A stretch of DNA of 64,000 nt from Mogibacterium diversum_A (GTDB lineage Bacteria > Bacillota > Clostridia > Peptostreptococcales > Anaerovoracaceae), in NCBI RefSeq assembly GCF_938028775.1, contig NZ_CALIZG010000017.1, forward strand, positions 61,007 to 125,006. The letters are read 5' to 3'. Shown in pieces: positions 9,408 through 18,187 of this stretch (the stretch's first letter is position 1; each line of letters begins with the position of its first letter). Below the pieces are notes generated by a model that had not been told where the DNA came from, ran no database searches, and saw only the letters and a program-made list of their open reading frames with translations. Position numbers and translations under genes: made by a program.

Positions 9408-10544
9408 ATGGCTGAATGGATTGAATGTAAAATATCTGACATTGGTACGGTTATTGGTGGAGCTACTCCATCGACAAAGAAACCTGAGAATTATGAAAAC
9501 GGAACTATTTCTTGGATAACACCGAAAGATTTATCCACATTCACTAGACGCTATATTCAGCGTGGCGAAAGAAATATTACTGAAATAGGATTGAAAAGCT
9601 GTTCTACGCAGTTGTTACCAAAGCATGCTGTATTGTTTTCCTCAAGAGCGCCTATTGGATATGTGGCTATTGCCGCAAATGAAGTTTGTACCAATCAGGG
9701 TTTTAAGAGTGTTGTTCCGAATGAAAATATCGACCCACTTTTCTTATATTATCTACTTAAATACAACAAAGATAAAATCGAGGGTATGGGAAGTGGAACA
9801 ACATTCAAAGAAGTATCAGGAAACACAATGAAAAATATTGTTGTTTCTGTTCCAACAGCTAAGAAAGTGCAAGAGAGGATATCATCTATACTTGGTTCTA
9901 TTGATGATAAAATCGAAGTAAATGAGAGCATAAACAATAATTTAGAGCAGCAAGCATCAGCACTTTATGAATCTTGGTTTGAAAATTTTGACCATACAAA
10001 TGGTGTTTGTCCTGGTAATTGGAGCAATCAGATGCTTTCAACGATTGCTGATATTTCAAGTGGTAAGCGCCCACCTATAAAATCGGAAGTTTATAGTCAA
10101 GAAACACCTATTTCTATTGTTGGTGCTGCTTCTGTGATGGGTTTTACTTCTGAAGCAAACCATACAGATAAAATCCTTGTCACTGGTCGAGTTGGAACAC
10201 ACGGTGTCATTCAAAGATTTACTACTCCTTGCTGGACTTCAGATAACACTCTTGTGATAAAAAGTCCTTTTTACGAATTTACTAATCAAATTCTGCACAG
10301 AATTGATTATTCATCAATGAATCGAGGTTCAACACAGCCTCTTATCACACAGGGAGATATGAAAAATGTAGTTGTGTTAGTTCCAGACGAAGAAATACTT
10401 GCAAAATTTGAGGCACTTGCAGGTTCGCTGATGGCTCAATGGGAGGCAAATAACAACGAAAATGTTAAACTTACTTATTTAAGAGATATGCTTTTACCTA
10501 AATTAATCTCCGGCGAGCTTGATGTCTCCGAAATTGACCTCTAA
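9408..10544 (+). CDS. hsdS: Full-length HsdS specificity subunit
   Basis: A 378-residue type I specificity subunit with two target-recognition domains. TRD1 spans about 1-140 (WIECKISDIGTVIGGATPSTKK), central helices 145-195 (ISSILGSIDDKIEVNESINNNLEQQ), TRD2 200-335 and the C-terminal helix 335-378, ending LLPKLISGELDVSEIDL. The INNNLEQ segment carries recombination site C. ATG 9408 is preferred to GTG 9402 because AGAGAGGAAA gives the better spacing. It follows the recombinase by 14 bases, so the two are probably co-transcribed. As the only complete S subunit in the present arrangement, it should set the current methylation pattern with HsdM and HsdR. Confidence 0.92.
   Translation: MAEWIECKISDIGTVIGGATPSTKKPENYENGTISWITPKDLSTFTRRYIQRGERNITEIGLKSCSTQLLPKHAVLFSSRAPIGYVAIAANEVCTNQGFKSVVPNENIDPLFLYYLLKYNKDKIEGMGSGTTFKEVSGNTMKNIVVSVPTAKKVQERISSILGSIDDKIEVNESINNNLEQQASALYESWFENFDHTNGVCPGNWSNQMLSTIADISSGKRPPIKSEVYSQETPISIVGAASVMGFTSEANHTDKILVTGRVGTHGVIQRFTTPCWTSDNTLVIKSPFYEFTNQILHRIDYSSMNRGSTQPLITQGDMKNVVVLVPDEEILAKFEALAGSLMAQWEANNNENVKLTYLRDMLLPKLISGELDVSEIDL
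9931..9945 (+). repeat. hsdS recombination core, site C
   Basis: Third copy of TAAACAATAATTTAG, in the middle of the full hsdS and in the same orientation as site A. Recombination B x C would invert about 1.65 kb including the recombinase; A x C would delete it. Confidence 0.8.
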
Positions 10545-10579
10545 GCCGTTAAATTATTGTTTATTATAGGAGGTAATGA

Positions 10580-11077
10580 ATGAAATTTAGTGAAATAAAA
10601 AAGAATGCCTGCCCTCCTTTTGAAGAAGAAGATAGAGAATTACTACTGCTGTTTAGTTTCTTTCTCCATAAAGCACCTACAATTGACAGCAACCTTGCCC
10701 TAAAGAGTTATAAGGACAGTATAAAATGGAATAATTATATCCGAAATTGGAAAGAAAGCACATACAAGTTTTATGCTTCATAATTTCCTAAAGATAATGT
10801 TTTAAAGGATTACAAACTAGTGGAAACTGCTAAAATAAGCAATAAATATAGAACTTTTATTTGTGTAAAAAAAGATAAGGGAGAAAGCGATTATGAGTGT
10901 TTTGTAAGGCACGTAAGAAATTCAATTGCTCATGGATATGTCTACATTAATAAGCAAAAGAATAGAGTATATATATTACTAGAGGATTATAATTCAAATA
11001 AAAATAAACAAGCTATTATATTAGTTTCAAAAACGGACTTAATTAAATTAAAAAAAGAAATTGAAAAGGAAATATAA
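10580..11077 (+). pseudogene. HEPN-family RNase-like gene split by one in-frame TAA
   Basis: Two open stretches (10580-10783 and 10820-11077) lie in the same frame and are separated only by a TAA at 10781-10783; reading through gives 165 residues with no other stop. The C-terminal part contains RHVRNSIAHG, the R-x4-H motif of HEPN RNases, followed by a beta-rich VYILLEDYN segment as in the pEK499_p136-like HEPN family. Such proteins are usually RNA-cleaving toxins or abortive-infection effectors. An AGGAGG site (10569-10574) precedes the ATG, and the stop TAA directly abuts the hsdR ATG. The second half could be made from GTG 10820 but lacks a good ribosome site. Placement inside a restriction operon suggests a back-up suicide function that has been lost or reduced. 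Confidence 0.7.
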
Positions 11078-14000
11078 ATGTTTACAGAAGCAGATTATGA
11101 AAATTCAATAATTGAGCTATTTCAAAATGAATTGGAATATGATTATGTTTATGGTCCTGATATTGAAAGAGACTTTAGCAGTCCACTATATGACGATGTT
11201 TTGATGGAATCTCTATATCGTTTGAATAGAGGACTACCTGATGATGCTATCCAGGATGCTATATTCAAACTAAAAAACTTTGAAAATGGGGAACTTGTTC
11301 AGAAGAACACTGTCTTTATGGATTATCTGCAAAACGGTATTCCTGTAAGATATTTTTCAGACGGAAAAGAATTTTTCTCTATCGTTTATCTTGCTGATTA
11401 CAAAAATCCATATAATAACTCATTCATAGTAGCTAACCAATGGACATTTATTGAAAATAGTAACAAGCGTCCAGATATAATTTTATTCTTAAATGGTTTG
11501 CCAATTGTGTTAGTTGAGCTCAAATCTCCTTCGCGTGAAGAGACGGATGCTTCAGAAGCGTATAGACAGATTCGCAACTACATGAAGGAAATTCCATCTA
11601 TGTTTGTTTACAATGCTATTTGCGTCATGAGTGATCAAGTGACATCAAAAGCGGGTACGATTACATCTGGTGAAGATCGTTTTATGGAGTGGAAGACAAA
11701 GAATGGAGACTACGAGGAGACTAAGTATGCGCAGTTCGATACTTTCTTTGAAGGTATGTTTCAAAAAGAAAGATTGCTTGATTTAATTAAAAACTTCATC
11801 TGCTTCTCTAACGAGGGAATTAAAACATTTAAAATTCTTGCAGGATATCATCAATATTTTGCTGTAAGAAAAGCAATTGAATCAACAAAACGAGCAACCA
11901 TTACCGACGGTAAAGGTGGTGTATTTTGGCATACACAGGGGAGTGGCAAATCGCTTTCAATGGTTTTTTATGCTCGCTTATTGCAGGATGCATTGGATAG
12001 CCCAACATTAGTGGTATTAACTGATAGAAATGATCTTGATGATCAGCTTTATAGTCAGTTTTCTAAATGCAAGGATTTCTTAAGACAAGTGCCGGTGCAA
12101 GCAGAAAGCAGGGAGAACCTCAAAAGCTTACTTGCAGGGAGACAGGCAAATGGTATTATCTTTACCACAATGCAGAAATTTGAAGAATCATATGAACCTC
12201 TATCTGAACGTCATAATATCATAGTTATGGCTGATGAGGCGCATAGAAGTCAATATGGACTCACTGAGAAAATTAAGATTACAAAAAATAAAGATGGCGA
12301 AGAAGTTGCTAAATGTATTGTTGGCACTGCAAGAACTATACGAAATACACTTCCTAATGCTACATATATTGGATTTACGGGTACTCCTATTTCGTCTAAA
12401 GATCGAAATACACGTGAAGTGTTTGGAGATTATATAGATATATACGATATGACACAGGCAGTTGAGGATGGTGCAACTCGCCCTGTTTATTATGAGAGTC
12501 GTGTAATAAAATTAAACCTCGATCAAGCTACATTAGATTTAATTGATGCAGAATATGATCTTATGGCACTTCACTCGGATGAGAGAGTGATTTCTAAGAG
12601 CAAACGTGATTTAGGTAAAATGGAAGTGCTTCTGGGAAATGACAATACAATCAACTCTCTTGTTTGTGATATTCTAAATCACTATGAAAATAATCGTGAG
12701 AACTTGCTTACTGGCAAGGCGATGATTGTTGCATATTCGCGTCCAATAGCAATGAAAATATATAAGCGGATACTAGAACTTAGACCCGGCTGGTCAGAAA
12801 AAGTTGGGCTTATTATGACGTCTGCAAACAAGGACCCTGAAGAATGGAGACAAATTATTGGAAATAAGCGCCACAAAGAAGAGCTTGCAAAAGAGTTTAA
12901 AGATAATAATGGAAAAATGAAGATCGCCGTAGTTGTCGATATGTGGCTTACGGGTTTCGATGTACCATCTCTTGCTACCATGTATGTATATAAGCCAATG
13001 GTCGGACATAATCTTATGCAAGCAATTGCACGGGTTAATCGTGTTTTTCGTGATAAAGAAGGTGGGCTAATTGTTGATTACGTTGGAATTGCTACTGCTT
13101 TGAAACAAGCGATGAATGAGTATACTGCTCGTGATCAAAAGAACTACGGCGATACTGACATTGCAAAGGTCGCATATCCTAAATTTTTGGAGAAGCTGTC
13201 TATTTGTCGTGATAAGTTTCATGGATATGATTACTCAAAATTTATAAATGGAACAGATCTTGAGCGCGCAAAAGCCATAACGGGTGCAGTTAACTTTATT
13301 ATGGGCAGAGAAAAAGTTGATGATAAAGATTCTTTTGTAAAAGAAGCACTTATGCTTCATCAAGCACTCTCACTGTGTTCATCGATAGTGGATGAAGGTG
13401 GTAGGTTTGAAGCGGCATTTTTTGAGGCAGTACGTGTAGTAGTTCTCAGATTGAGTAATAGTGGCACAGACCAGAAGCTCCCATTACATGAAATAAACAA
13501 AAGAATAAGTGAACTTTTGCAGCAGAGTATTAAAAGCGATGGGGTGATAAACTTATTTTCAGATATCAAAGAGGAGTTCTCTCTATTTGATCCAAAATTT
13601 CTACAAGAAGTAGCAAATATGAAAGAAAAAAATCTAGCAATTGAACTGCTGAAGAAGTTGATTGCGGAACAAATATCTGTGTATCTCAGAACAAATATTG
13701 TAAAAGCTGAAAAGTTTAGTGAAATTCTAAAGAAATCACTAAATGCTTATCTTAATGGAATGATTACAAACGAATCTGTAATTGAAGAGCTTCTTAATTT
13801 AGCTAAACAGATTGCAAAATCACAAAATGAAGGAGAAGAGCTAGGTCTTACAGCTGATGAACTTGCTTTCTATGATGCATTGACAAAACCTCAGGCAATT
13901 AAAGACTTTTATGAAAACGAGGAACTTATAGCAATTACAAAAGAGCTTGCAGATGCATTACGAAAGAATAATACAATTGACTGGCAAAAGAGAGAATCTG

Positions 14001-14215
14001 CAAGGGCAACAATGCGTATGCAGATAAAGAGGCTGCTAAAAAAACATAGATATCCTCCTGAAGGAATGGAAGATGCGGTACAGACGGTTATGACACAGTG
14101 TGAACTGTGGACAGATAATTTTGATTATGGAGAGGATTTAAATCACTATGTAATAAGTGATAGCAAAGAAAAAGTGTTATCGTTAGTAGCAGAAAATACG
14201 GAAATATATAATTAA
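11078..14215 (+). CDS. hsdR: Type I restriction endonuclease/translocase subunit HsdR
   Basis: A 1045-residue motor-nuclease subunit. The N-terminal PD-(D/E)XK nuclease domain shows RPDIILFLNG followed by VLVELKSP (D...E-x-K) near residues 130-150. The SF2 translocase follows: Walker A HTQGSGKS near 288, LTDRNDLDDQL, DEAH box MADEAHRSQYG near 387, motif III FTGTP near 430, and motif VI in NLMQAIARVNRVFR near 650. A helical C-terminal region (about 780-1045) should contact HsdM. Length is normal for the family and no frameshift is visible. Translation begins one base after the HEPN stop codon, so it is coupled to that frame. Cleavage depends on the HsdS form, so switching hsdS changes both modification and restriction targets. 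Confidence 0.93.
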   Translation: MFTEADYENSIIELFQNELEYDYVYGPDIERDFSSPLYDDVLMESLYRLNRGLPDDAIQDAIFKLKNFENGELVQKNTVFMDYLQNGIPVRYFSDGKEFFSIVYLADYKNPYNNSFIVANQWTFIENSNKRPDIILFLNGLPIVLVELKSPSREETDASEAYRQIRNYMKEIPSMFVYNAICVMSDQVTSKAGTITSGEDRFMEWKTKNGDYEETKYAQFDTFFEGMFQKERLLDLIKNFICFSNEGIKTFKILAGYHQYFAVRKAIESTKRATITDGKGGVFWHTQGSGKSLSMVFYARLLQDALDSPTLVVLTDRNDLDDQLYSQFSKCKDFLRQVPVQAESRENLKSLLAGRQANGIIFTTMQKFEESYEPLSERHNIIVMADEAHRSQYGLTEKIKITKNKDGEEVAKCIVGTARTIRNTLPNATYIGFTGTPISSKDRNTREVFGDYIDIYDMTQAVEDGATRPVYYESRVIKLNLDQATLDLIDAEYDLMALHSDERVISKSKRDLGKMEVLLGNDNTINSLVCDILNHYENNRENLLTGKAMIVAYSRPIAMKIYKRILELRPGWSEKVGLIMTSANKDPEEWRQIIGNKRHKEELAKEFKDNNGKMKIAVVVDMWLTGFDVPSLATMYVYKPMVGHNLMQAIARVNRVFRDKEGGLIVDYVGIATALKQAMNEYTARDQKNYGDTDIAKVAYPKFLEKLSICRDKFHGYDYSKFINGTDLERAKAITGAVNFIMGREKVDDKDSFVKEALMLHQALSLCSSIVDEGGRFEAAFFEAVRVVVLRLSNSGTDQKLPLHEINKRISELLQQSIKSDGVINLFSDIKEEFSLFDPKFLQEVANMKEKNLAIELLKKLIAEQISVYLRTNIVKAEKFSEILKKSLNAYLNGMITNESVIEELLNLAKQIAKSQNEGEELGLTADELAFYDALTKPQAIKDFYENEELIAITKELADALRKNNTIDWQKRESARATMRMQIKRLLKKHRYPPEGMEDAVQTVMTQCELWTDNFDYGEDLNHYVISDSKEKVLSLVAENTEIYN

Positions 14216-14318
14216 TAAATACAATTGAACTAATCAAGGACAAGGGAAAAAGAACAGTGATTTTGTTTTCGTTTGACTTTGATTATAATGATTAGACGTT
14301 TAAAAAAAGGAGAATACA

Positions 14319-14939
14319 TTGGACAAAAAACAGTTAAAATCTATTGGCAATACAATTCTAGGTCTTTCAGTAGTTTTGATAGGTGGATATTTTATTTTTC
14401 GTATCTTCATAGCATCAATAAGTAGTATTAGAAACTTTATTACTACGTTAAGCAACATGGATGCAGTTGTCATTGTAGCGCTAATAACCGGTAGTCTATC
14501 GTTTCTAAGCGTTTTCATAAGTTCTATCGTTTCTAAAATCTTAGAATACAAACAAAATACGAAAAGATATTTATATGAGAAAAAAGAAGCACCATATTCA
14601 GAATTTATTGATATGGTTTATAGAATTCAGGCTAATATTGATAATGAAGAATATAATAACGAAGGGTTAGTGGACGATGTATATAGTTTTTCTAAAAAAT
14701 TAACATTATGGGGATCGAATGAAGTAATAAAAAAGTGGCTTGAATTTCGCGAACTAAGCTTAAATCAGGAAGATGATAGTGATAATGAAAATAATAATCT
14801 TATTAAACTTGAAGAGATAATATTTGAAATCAGAAAAGATATGGGCCAAAAACAGCGTGGCCTAAAGCAAGGTGATATATTAAAATTTTTTATAACAGAT
14901 GTCGATTATTATATTGGTGAGAATAAAAAAGACAAATAG
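14319..14939 (+). CDS. Two-helix membrane protein of unknown function
   Basis: I do not recognise this family. The 206-residue protein starts with TTG at 14319, which has a good AAAAAGGAG site 8 bases upstream. It has two membrane segments (about residues 10-32 and 48-68), then a 135-residue charged cytoplasmic domain rich in Asn, Asp and Lys with EFIDMVYRIQANIDNEEYNNEG. Two-helix proteins with a cytoplasmic domain of this kind recur next to restriction and abortive-infection genes, but I can point to no catalytic motif. AT content is high, as in the rest of the island. It is convergent with the DUF6161-like gene, and two hairpins lie between them. Confidence 0.55.
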   Translation: MDKKQLKSIGNTILGLSVVLIGGYFIFRIFIASISSIRNFITTLSNMDAVVIVALITGSLSFLSVFISSIVSKILEYKQNTKRYLYEKKEAPYSEFIDMVYRIQANIDNEEYNNEGLVDDVYSFSKKLTLWGSNEVIKKWLEFRELSLNQEDDSDNENNNLIKLEEIIFEIRKDMGQKQRGLKQGDILKFFITDVDYYIGENKKDK

Positions 14940-14993
14940 AGACTGTATCCTTACCCAAATGTAAACTTTCTGAAATACTAACCACACAAGAAA

Positions 14994-15033
14994 ATTCTTA
15001 TTTCAAAAACAACTGATTTTTTGAAATAAGAAT
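14994..15033. terminator. Long AT-rich hairpin, bidirectional terminator
   Basis: ATTCTTATTTCAAAAA pairs over 16 bases with TTTTTTGAAATAAGAAT around a short loop. It lies between two convergent genes, and the A- and T-rich upper stem suits termination from either side. Confidence 0.6.
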
Positions 15034-15055
15034 GAGATATTCTCAAGTAAAAATA

Positions 15056-15081
15056 GAATCCAATATTAAAGGATTGGATTC
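15056..15081 (-). terminator. Terminator of the DUF6161-like gene
   Basis: GAATCCAAT pairs with ATTGGATTC; read on the minus strand it is followed by a T-rich stretch. Confidence 0.6.
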
Positions 15082-15113
15082 TATAAAATATTGTGAATTT
15101 AAATTAGTAGGTT

Positions 15114-16400
15114 TTACTTTATATTTTTAGAAAGCAGGGCTAATAATGCATCGTTATCATTTGAGCCATCAACTTTGACTAACCCCGTGTCAACTCTGCT
15201 AAATAGTGCATTCATTATTATTAATCTCTCATCTTTGTCTATATCTGTTCCTGCATACGTCAACGACTGATAGAATCTGGTCAAAGCTGCTTTCTGACGG
15301 TACTCAGTAGCTAAATGATGATTTGATAGTACAATTTTTATCAACACTCTTACTACATAAATGAAGAATGATATTACTGAAACAAGTATAAATGATCTAG
15401 ATATAAAAGGTGCTTCCTTGAGATTTCCTAGTGAATAATCGTGTAGTACGATAATGAACCGCGATGAAGCAATAATTAAAGCTACTGAAGTTAAAATCAG
15501 GCCCACTGACCAATAAGTTGCACTTTTTTTATGCTCTTCTGCACGATCTCTCCAAAGCTGCTCTGGTGCCTCTAACTTTAACTTGTTTTTATATGTTTCT
15601 TCCAAATCGTTGATTTTTTTCTCTTTGTCATCATTCCAAGTTTCAATAGCGTTTTGAAATTCATTTAGTTCATGAACCTTATCATCAAACAGTTTCTGAA
15701 TTTCATTATGTTTTTTTTCTGCAAGTATTGTAATGTCTTCATATTGCTTATTAGCATCGCATTCAATTTCATGTAATCTATTAGATAATGGAGTTATTTT
15801 ATTTGATTCAAAATCCGAAAAATCATCAGCTATATTTGAAAAAATTTGCCACATATAATACAAGGCAGGGAAGTACGAATAAGGTGTAGAATTTGGAAGA
15901 TGGGTTCCAACTTTATAAGGATTGTTACAAATATCTATATATGTACTTACTGCTAATACTAAATTTTCTTTATATTGACTTACATAAAAAGAAACGAAAT
16001 CTTTAATTTTACAAAATTCTTTATCTTCGTCTATAGGGGATTCAAGCGAAATTATGTAAACTGTTTTTCCTGGTTCTCGTTCTTCTCTCGAAGATGTTAG
16101 TGTGCTACATAGATGTGAATTTACTTCATTTATCTCTAAAGTCTCAGCATTAGAAAAGTAATCCCTAACTGAATTAATTTTATCATTCAAATCTTTCCAT
16201 AATATGAAAAATGTATTTGAGTCATCTTCAGATATTGATTTCCAATAATTGAAATTTCGCTTAACTATTCTTTCTAACTCGTCAAATTTATATACCGATG
16301 TATATGTATCAAAAGAAATCGTGTAGTTATCACTTATTAAAAATCTGAAGGAGATACTTGGATTTATTCGAATAGATATCTGTTTATGTGATAAACTCAT
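15114..16400 (-). CDS. DUF6161-like membrane protein with coiled coil
   Basis: A 428-residue protein. Residues 1-215 are soluble; about 205-290 form a charged coiled coil (HNEIQKLFDDKVHELNEFQ); then comes APEQLWRDRAEEHKKSA, which I associate with the DUF6161 family. Two membrane segments follow near 290-312 and 325-348, and a C-terminal cytoplasmic stretch TRFYQSLTYAG leads into DERLIIMNALF. ATG 16400 is chosen because GAGGTGG lies just upstream; an in-frame GTG at 16412 has no site. The function of the family is not established; members occur in defence islands. It is transcribed toward the restriction operon and ends at its own terminator. Confidence 0.6.
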   Translation of the reverse strand: MSLSHKQISIRINPSISFRFLISDNYTISFDTYTSVYKFDELERIVKRNFNYWKSISEDDSNTFFILWKDLNDKINSVRDYFSNAETLEINEVNSHLCSTLTSSREEREPGKTVYIISLESPIDEDKEFCKIKDFVSFYVSQYKENLVLAVSTYIDICNNPYKVGTHLPNSTPYSYFPALYYMWQIFSNIADDFSDFESNKITPLSNRLHEIECDANKQYEDITILAEKKHNEIQKLFDDKVHELNEFQNAIETWNDDKEKKINDLEETYKNKLKLEAPEQLWRDRAEEHKKSATYWSVGLILTSVALIIASSRFIIVLHDYSLGNLKEAPFISRSFILVSVISFFIYVVRVLIKIVLSNHHLATEYRQKAALTRFYQSLTYAGTDIDKDERLIIMNALFSRVDTGLVKVDGSNDNDALLALLSKNIK

Positions 16401-16506
16401 TATCCACCTCACTTTTAAAAAATTAAAATTTAATTGTTTTATACATTAACTGTGCTTATGAAAATATAAAACTAATTATGAGCTCTATTGTATATAACTA
16501 CACCCC

Positions 16507-16905
16507 CTACTCACACATCGCCATCTCAACACTATCGAGATACTGACATAGTGACTTATTAAACTTCTCATAATCAGCATACGCAAATTCCTCAGTAGCC
16601 TGCGCGATATTGACATACACAGTCTTAGACTGGTTATAAAAAGTAATCATCAGTGGCAGCTTGAATACCGTCGAAAATCCTCTAACAGTTAGATAGCTAG
16701 CTTCCTCTATATTCATGATGTCATCCTTCGAATGAGCACCTGTCAGATGATCATCCGTTAATATCTGAGCTGGCATCTCCTTGCTATCATAGTAATCGTA
16801 CATCTTGGCAGCAGCCTTGCAGATTCCCTCCCAGCCGGTAGCATACGTAAGATTCCACTGCGACAATAGCCAGTTCCCATCCGCTCTTACTCCGATTAAT
16901 AGCAT
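16507..16905 (-). CDS. Conserved hypothetical protein, 132 aa
   Basis: I do not recognise a named domain. The protein is small, soluble and has one long amphipathic region. It begins MLLIGVRADGNWLLSQWNL and contains TGWEGICKAAAKMYDYYDSK and a beta-rich centre (VFKLPLMITFYNQSKTVYVN). ATG 16905 is chosen because AGGAGG lies 6 bases upstream; the frame extends 18 bases further without a site. It is a single-gene unit at the border between the AT-rich defence island and the more balanced sequence to the right. Confidence 0.6.
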   Translation of the reverse strand: MLLIGVRADGNWLLSQWNLTYATGWEGICKAAAKMYDYYDSKEMPAQILTDDHLTGAHSKDDIMNIEEASYLTVRGFSTVFKLPLMITFYNQSKTVYVNIAQATEEFAYADYEKFNKSLCQYLDSVEMAMCE

Positions 16906-17040
16906 CTTAACCTCCTGACCCATACCACTAGGTATGTATCCAATATTTGCTGACTATAGAGTAAACCCATTATCATTCATTTTCAACCATCTAGTGCAAA
17001 TAACTCTTCGCATGCATATATACACGACAATCCGCATAGT

Positions 17041-17069
17041 TTCACTTTGCCCTGTAATTTTAGTATAAT
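17041..17069 (+). promoter_or_regulatory. Sigma-70-type promoter for the lipoprotein gene at 17194
   Basis: TTCACT, 17 bases, then TATAAT at 17064-17069, about 125 bases before the start codon. The stretch 16906-17193 otherwise holds only the divergent upstream region. Confidence 0.55.
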
Positions 17070-17193
17070 ACTATGTAATAGACATAGAGATTACAGAACA
17101 TAGGATATTACCTACTTAAAGATACTAGTGATATTCGCTAGAAATTGCATACCGTTTGTACATAACAGAGCGAGCACCAAAAGGAGGAAAACT

Positions 17194-18027
17194 ATGAATA
17201 CCAAGATGAAGCTAAGATCAGCGATTGCGATTTTACTATCCGCATTGCTCATCTTATCTATCGCAGGCTGCAGCAAGAAGTCGCCTAAGAAAGAGGAGAA
17301 GAAGACGTCGAAGCCGAAAGTCACTGAGAAGCAAGAGAAGAATAGGAAAGCTGCGTATAGCGCATATAAGAACGTCATCGAGCAAAACGCTACGGCGATA
17401 AAAGCCTACTCGTGGCAGACCGTTCCAGGGAAGGAGACGTATAATACTAGAGGCATAGATAGGCCCATATCGCTTTGCGACATAGATGGTGACAAGATAC
17501 CAGAGCTTTTCTTCTTTGCATCACAGAATCAGGGAATCGCGAGGTTGCACATATACACCTTTAATGGCAAAGAAGCAGTAGAACTCAGTTACGCCGGATT
17601 TGATGACGGTGTTAATGGCAGCAAGCTGTCTGACATAATGGCTGGTGCTGGTACTTCTTATGTCGTGTATAAGGGCAAAGAGTCAAATACTCTATACATA
17701 TATGATTCAAACGGCGATGATTACATGCAGTATAATATCCATAGATACGTGATGAAGAATTCAAAGCTTGAGCTTGTTGAAATTCTATCTAACCGCGTTG
17801 GACAAGATGATTCGGGAAATACTTCGGATATATATAAGAGAAACGGTAAAACCGTGCCAGGTGCACAAGGAGCCAAATCTTTTACAACTTCGTTCGCACA
17901 GTTTGATAAGGCCATTATATTTAGCACCTATAGAGAAGAGAACAACGTATCTCTATGGAAGAAGTTCAGCTTCGATGGGGCACTCTGCATCTCGTATGAT
18001 CAGGCGATAGCTAAGCTGAGTAAATAA
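17194..18027 (+). CDS. Lipoprotein of unknown function
   Basis: A 277-residue secreted lipoprotein. The N-terminus has a charged start, a hydrophobic stretch and the lipobox LSIAGC, so Cys 27 should be lipidated and the protein held on the outer face of the membrane. A Lys-rich linker follows (KKSPKKEEKKTSKPK). Residues about 90-277 form one domain with CDIDGDKIPELFFF, an Asp-rich DxDGDxxPEL calcium-loop-like motif seen in many Firmicute surface lipoproteins. ATG 17194 has AAGGAGG 8 bases upstream; the frame extends upstream to 17128 without a site. A terminator follows. The function is unknown. Confidence 0.75.
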   Translation: MNTKMKLRSAIAILLSALLILSIAGCSKKSPKKEEKKTSKPKVTEKQEKNRKAAYSAYKNVIEQNATAIKAYSWQTVPGKETYNTRGIDRPISLCDIDGDKIPELFFFASQNQGIARLHIYTFNGKEAVELSYAGFDDGVNGSKLSDIMAGAGTSYVVYKGKESNTLYIYDSNGDDYMQYNIHRYVMKNSKLELVEILSNRVGQDDSGNTSDIYKRNGKTVPGAQGAKSFTTSFAQFDKAIIFSTYREENNVSLWKKFSFDGALCISYDQAIAKLSK

Positions 18028-18053
18028 GCCTTTGCAAGCTTAAATATTATCTA

Positions 18054-18077
18054 AGAGAGGCAGTGCCTCTCTTTTTC
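18054..18077 (+). terminator. Terminator after the lipoprotein gene
   Basis: AGAGAGGC pairs with GCCTCTCT around AGT, then TTTTT. Confidence 0.85.
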
Positions 18078-18187
18078 ATTTCTTCATTCTATGAAATTCT
18101 GTTAAATTATCTACTATATATGCTACAATAATCATTACCGCGCTGGTATACGTCTCTGTGATATGAAATTATAGGAAAAGAGAATTT

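Noticed and set aside
10820..11077. Separate 85-residue HEPN gene
   Set aside because: It is in the same frame as the preceding stretch with one TAA between and lacks a ribosome site; one broken gene is simpler.
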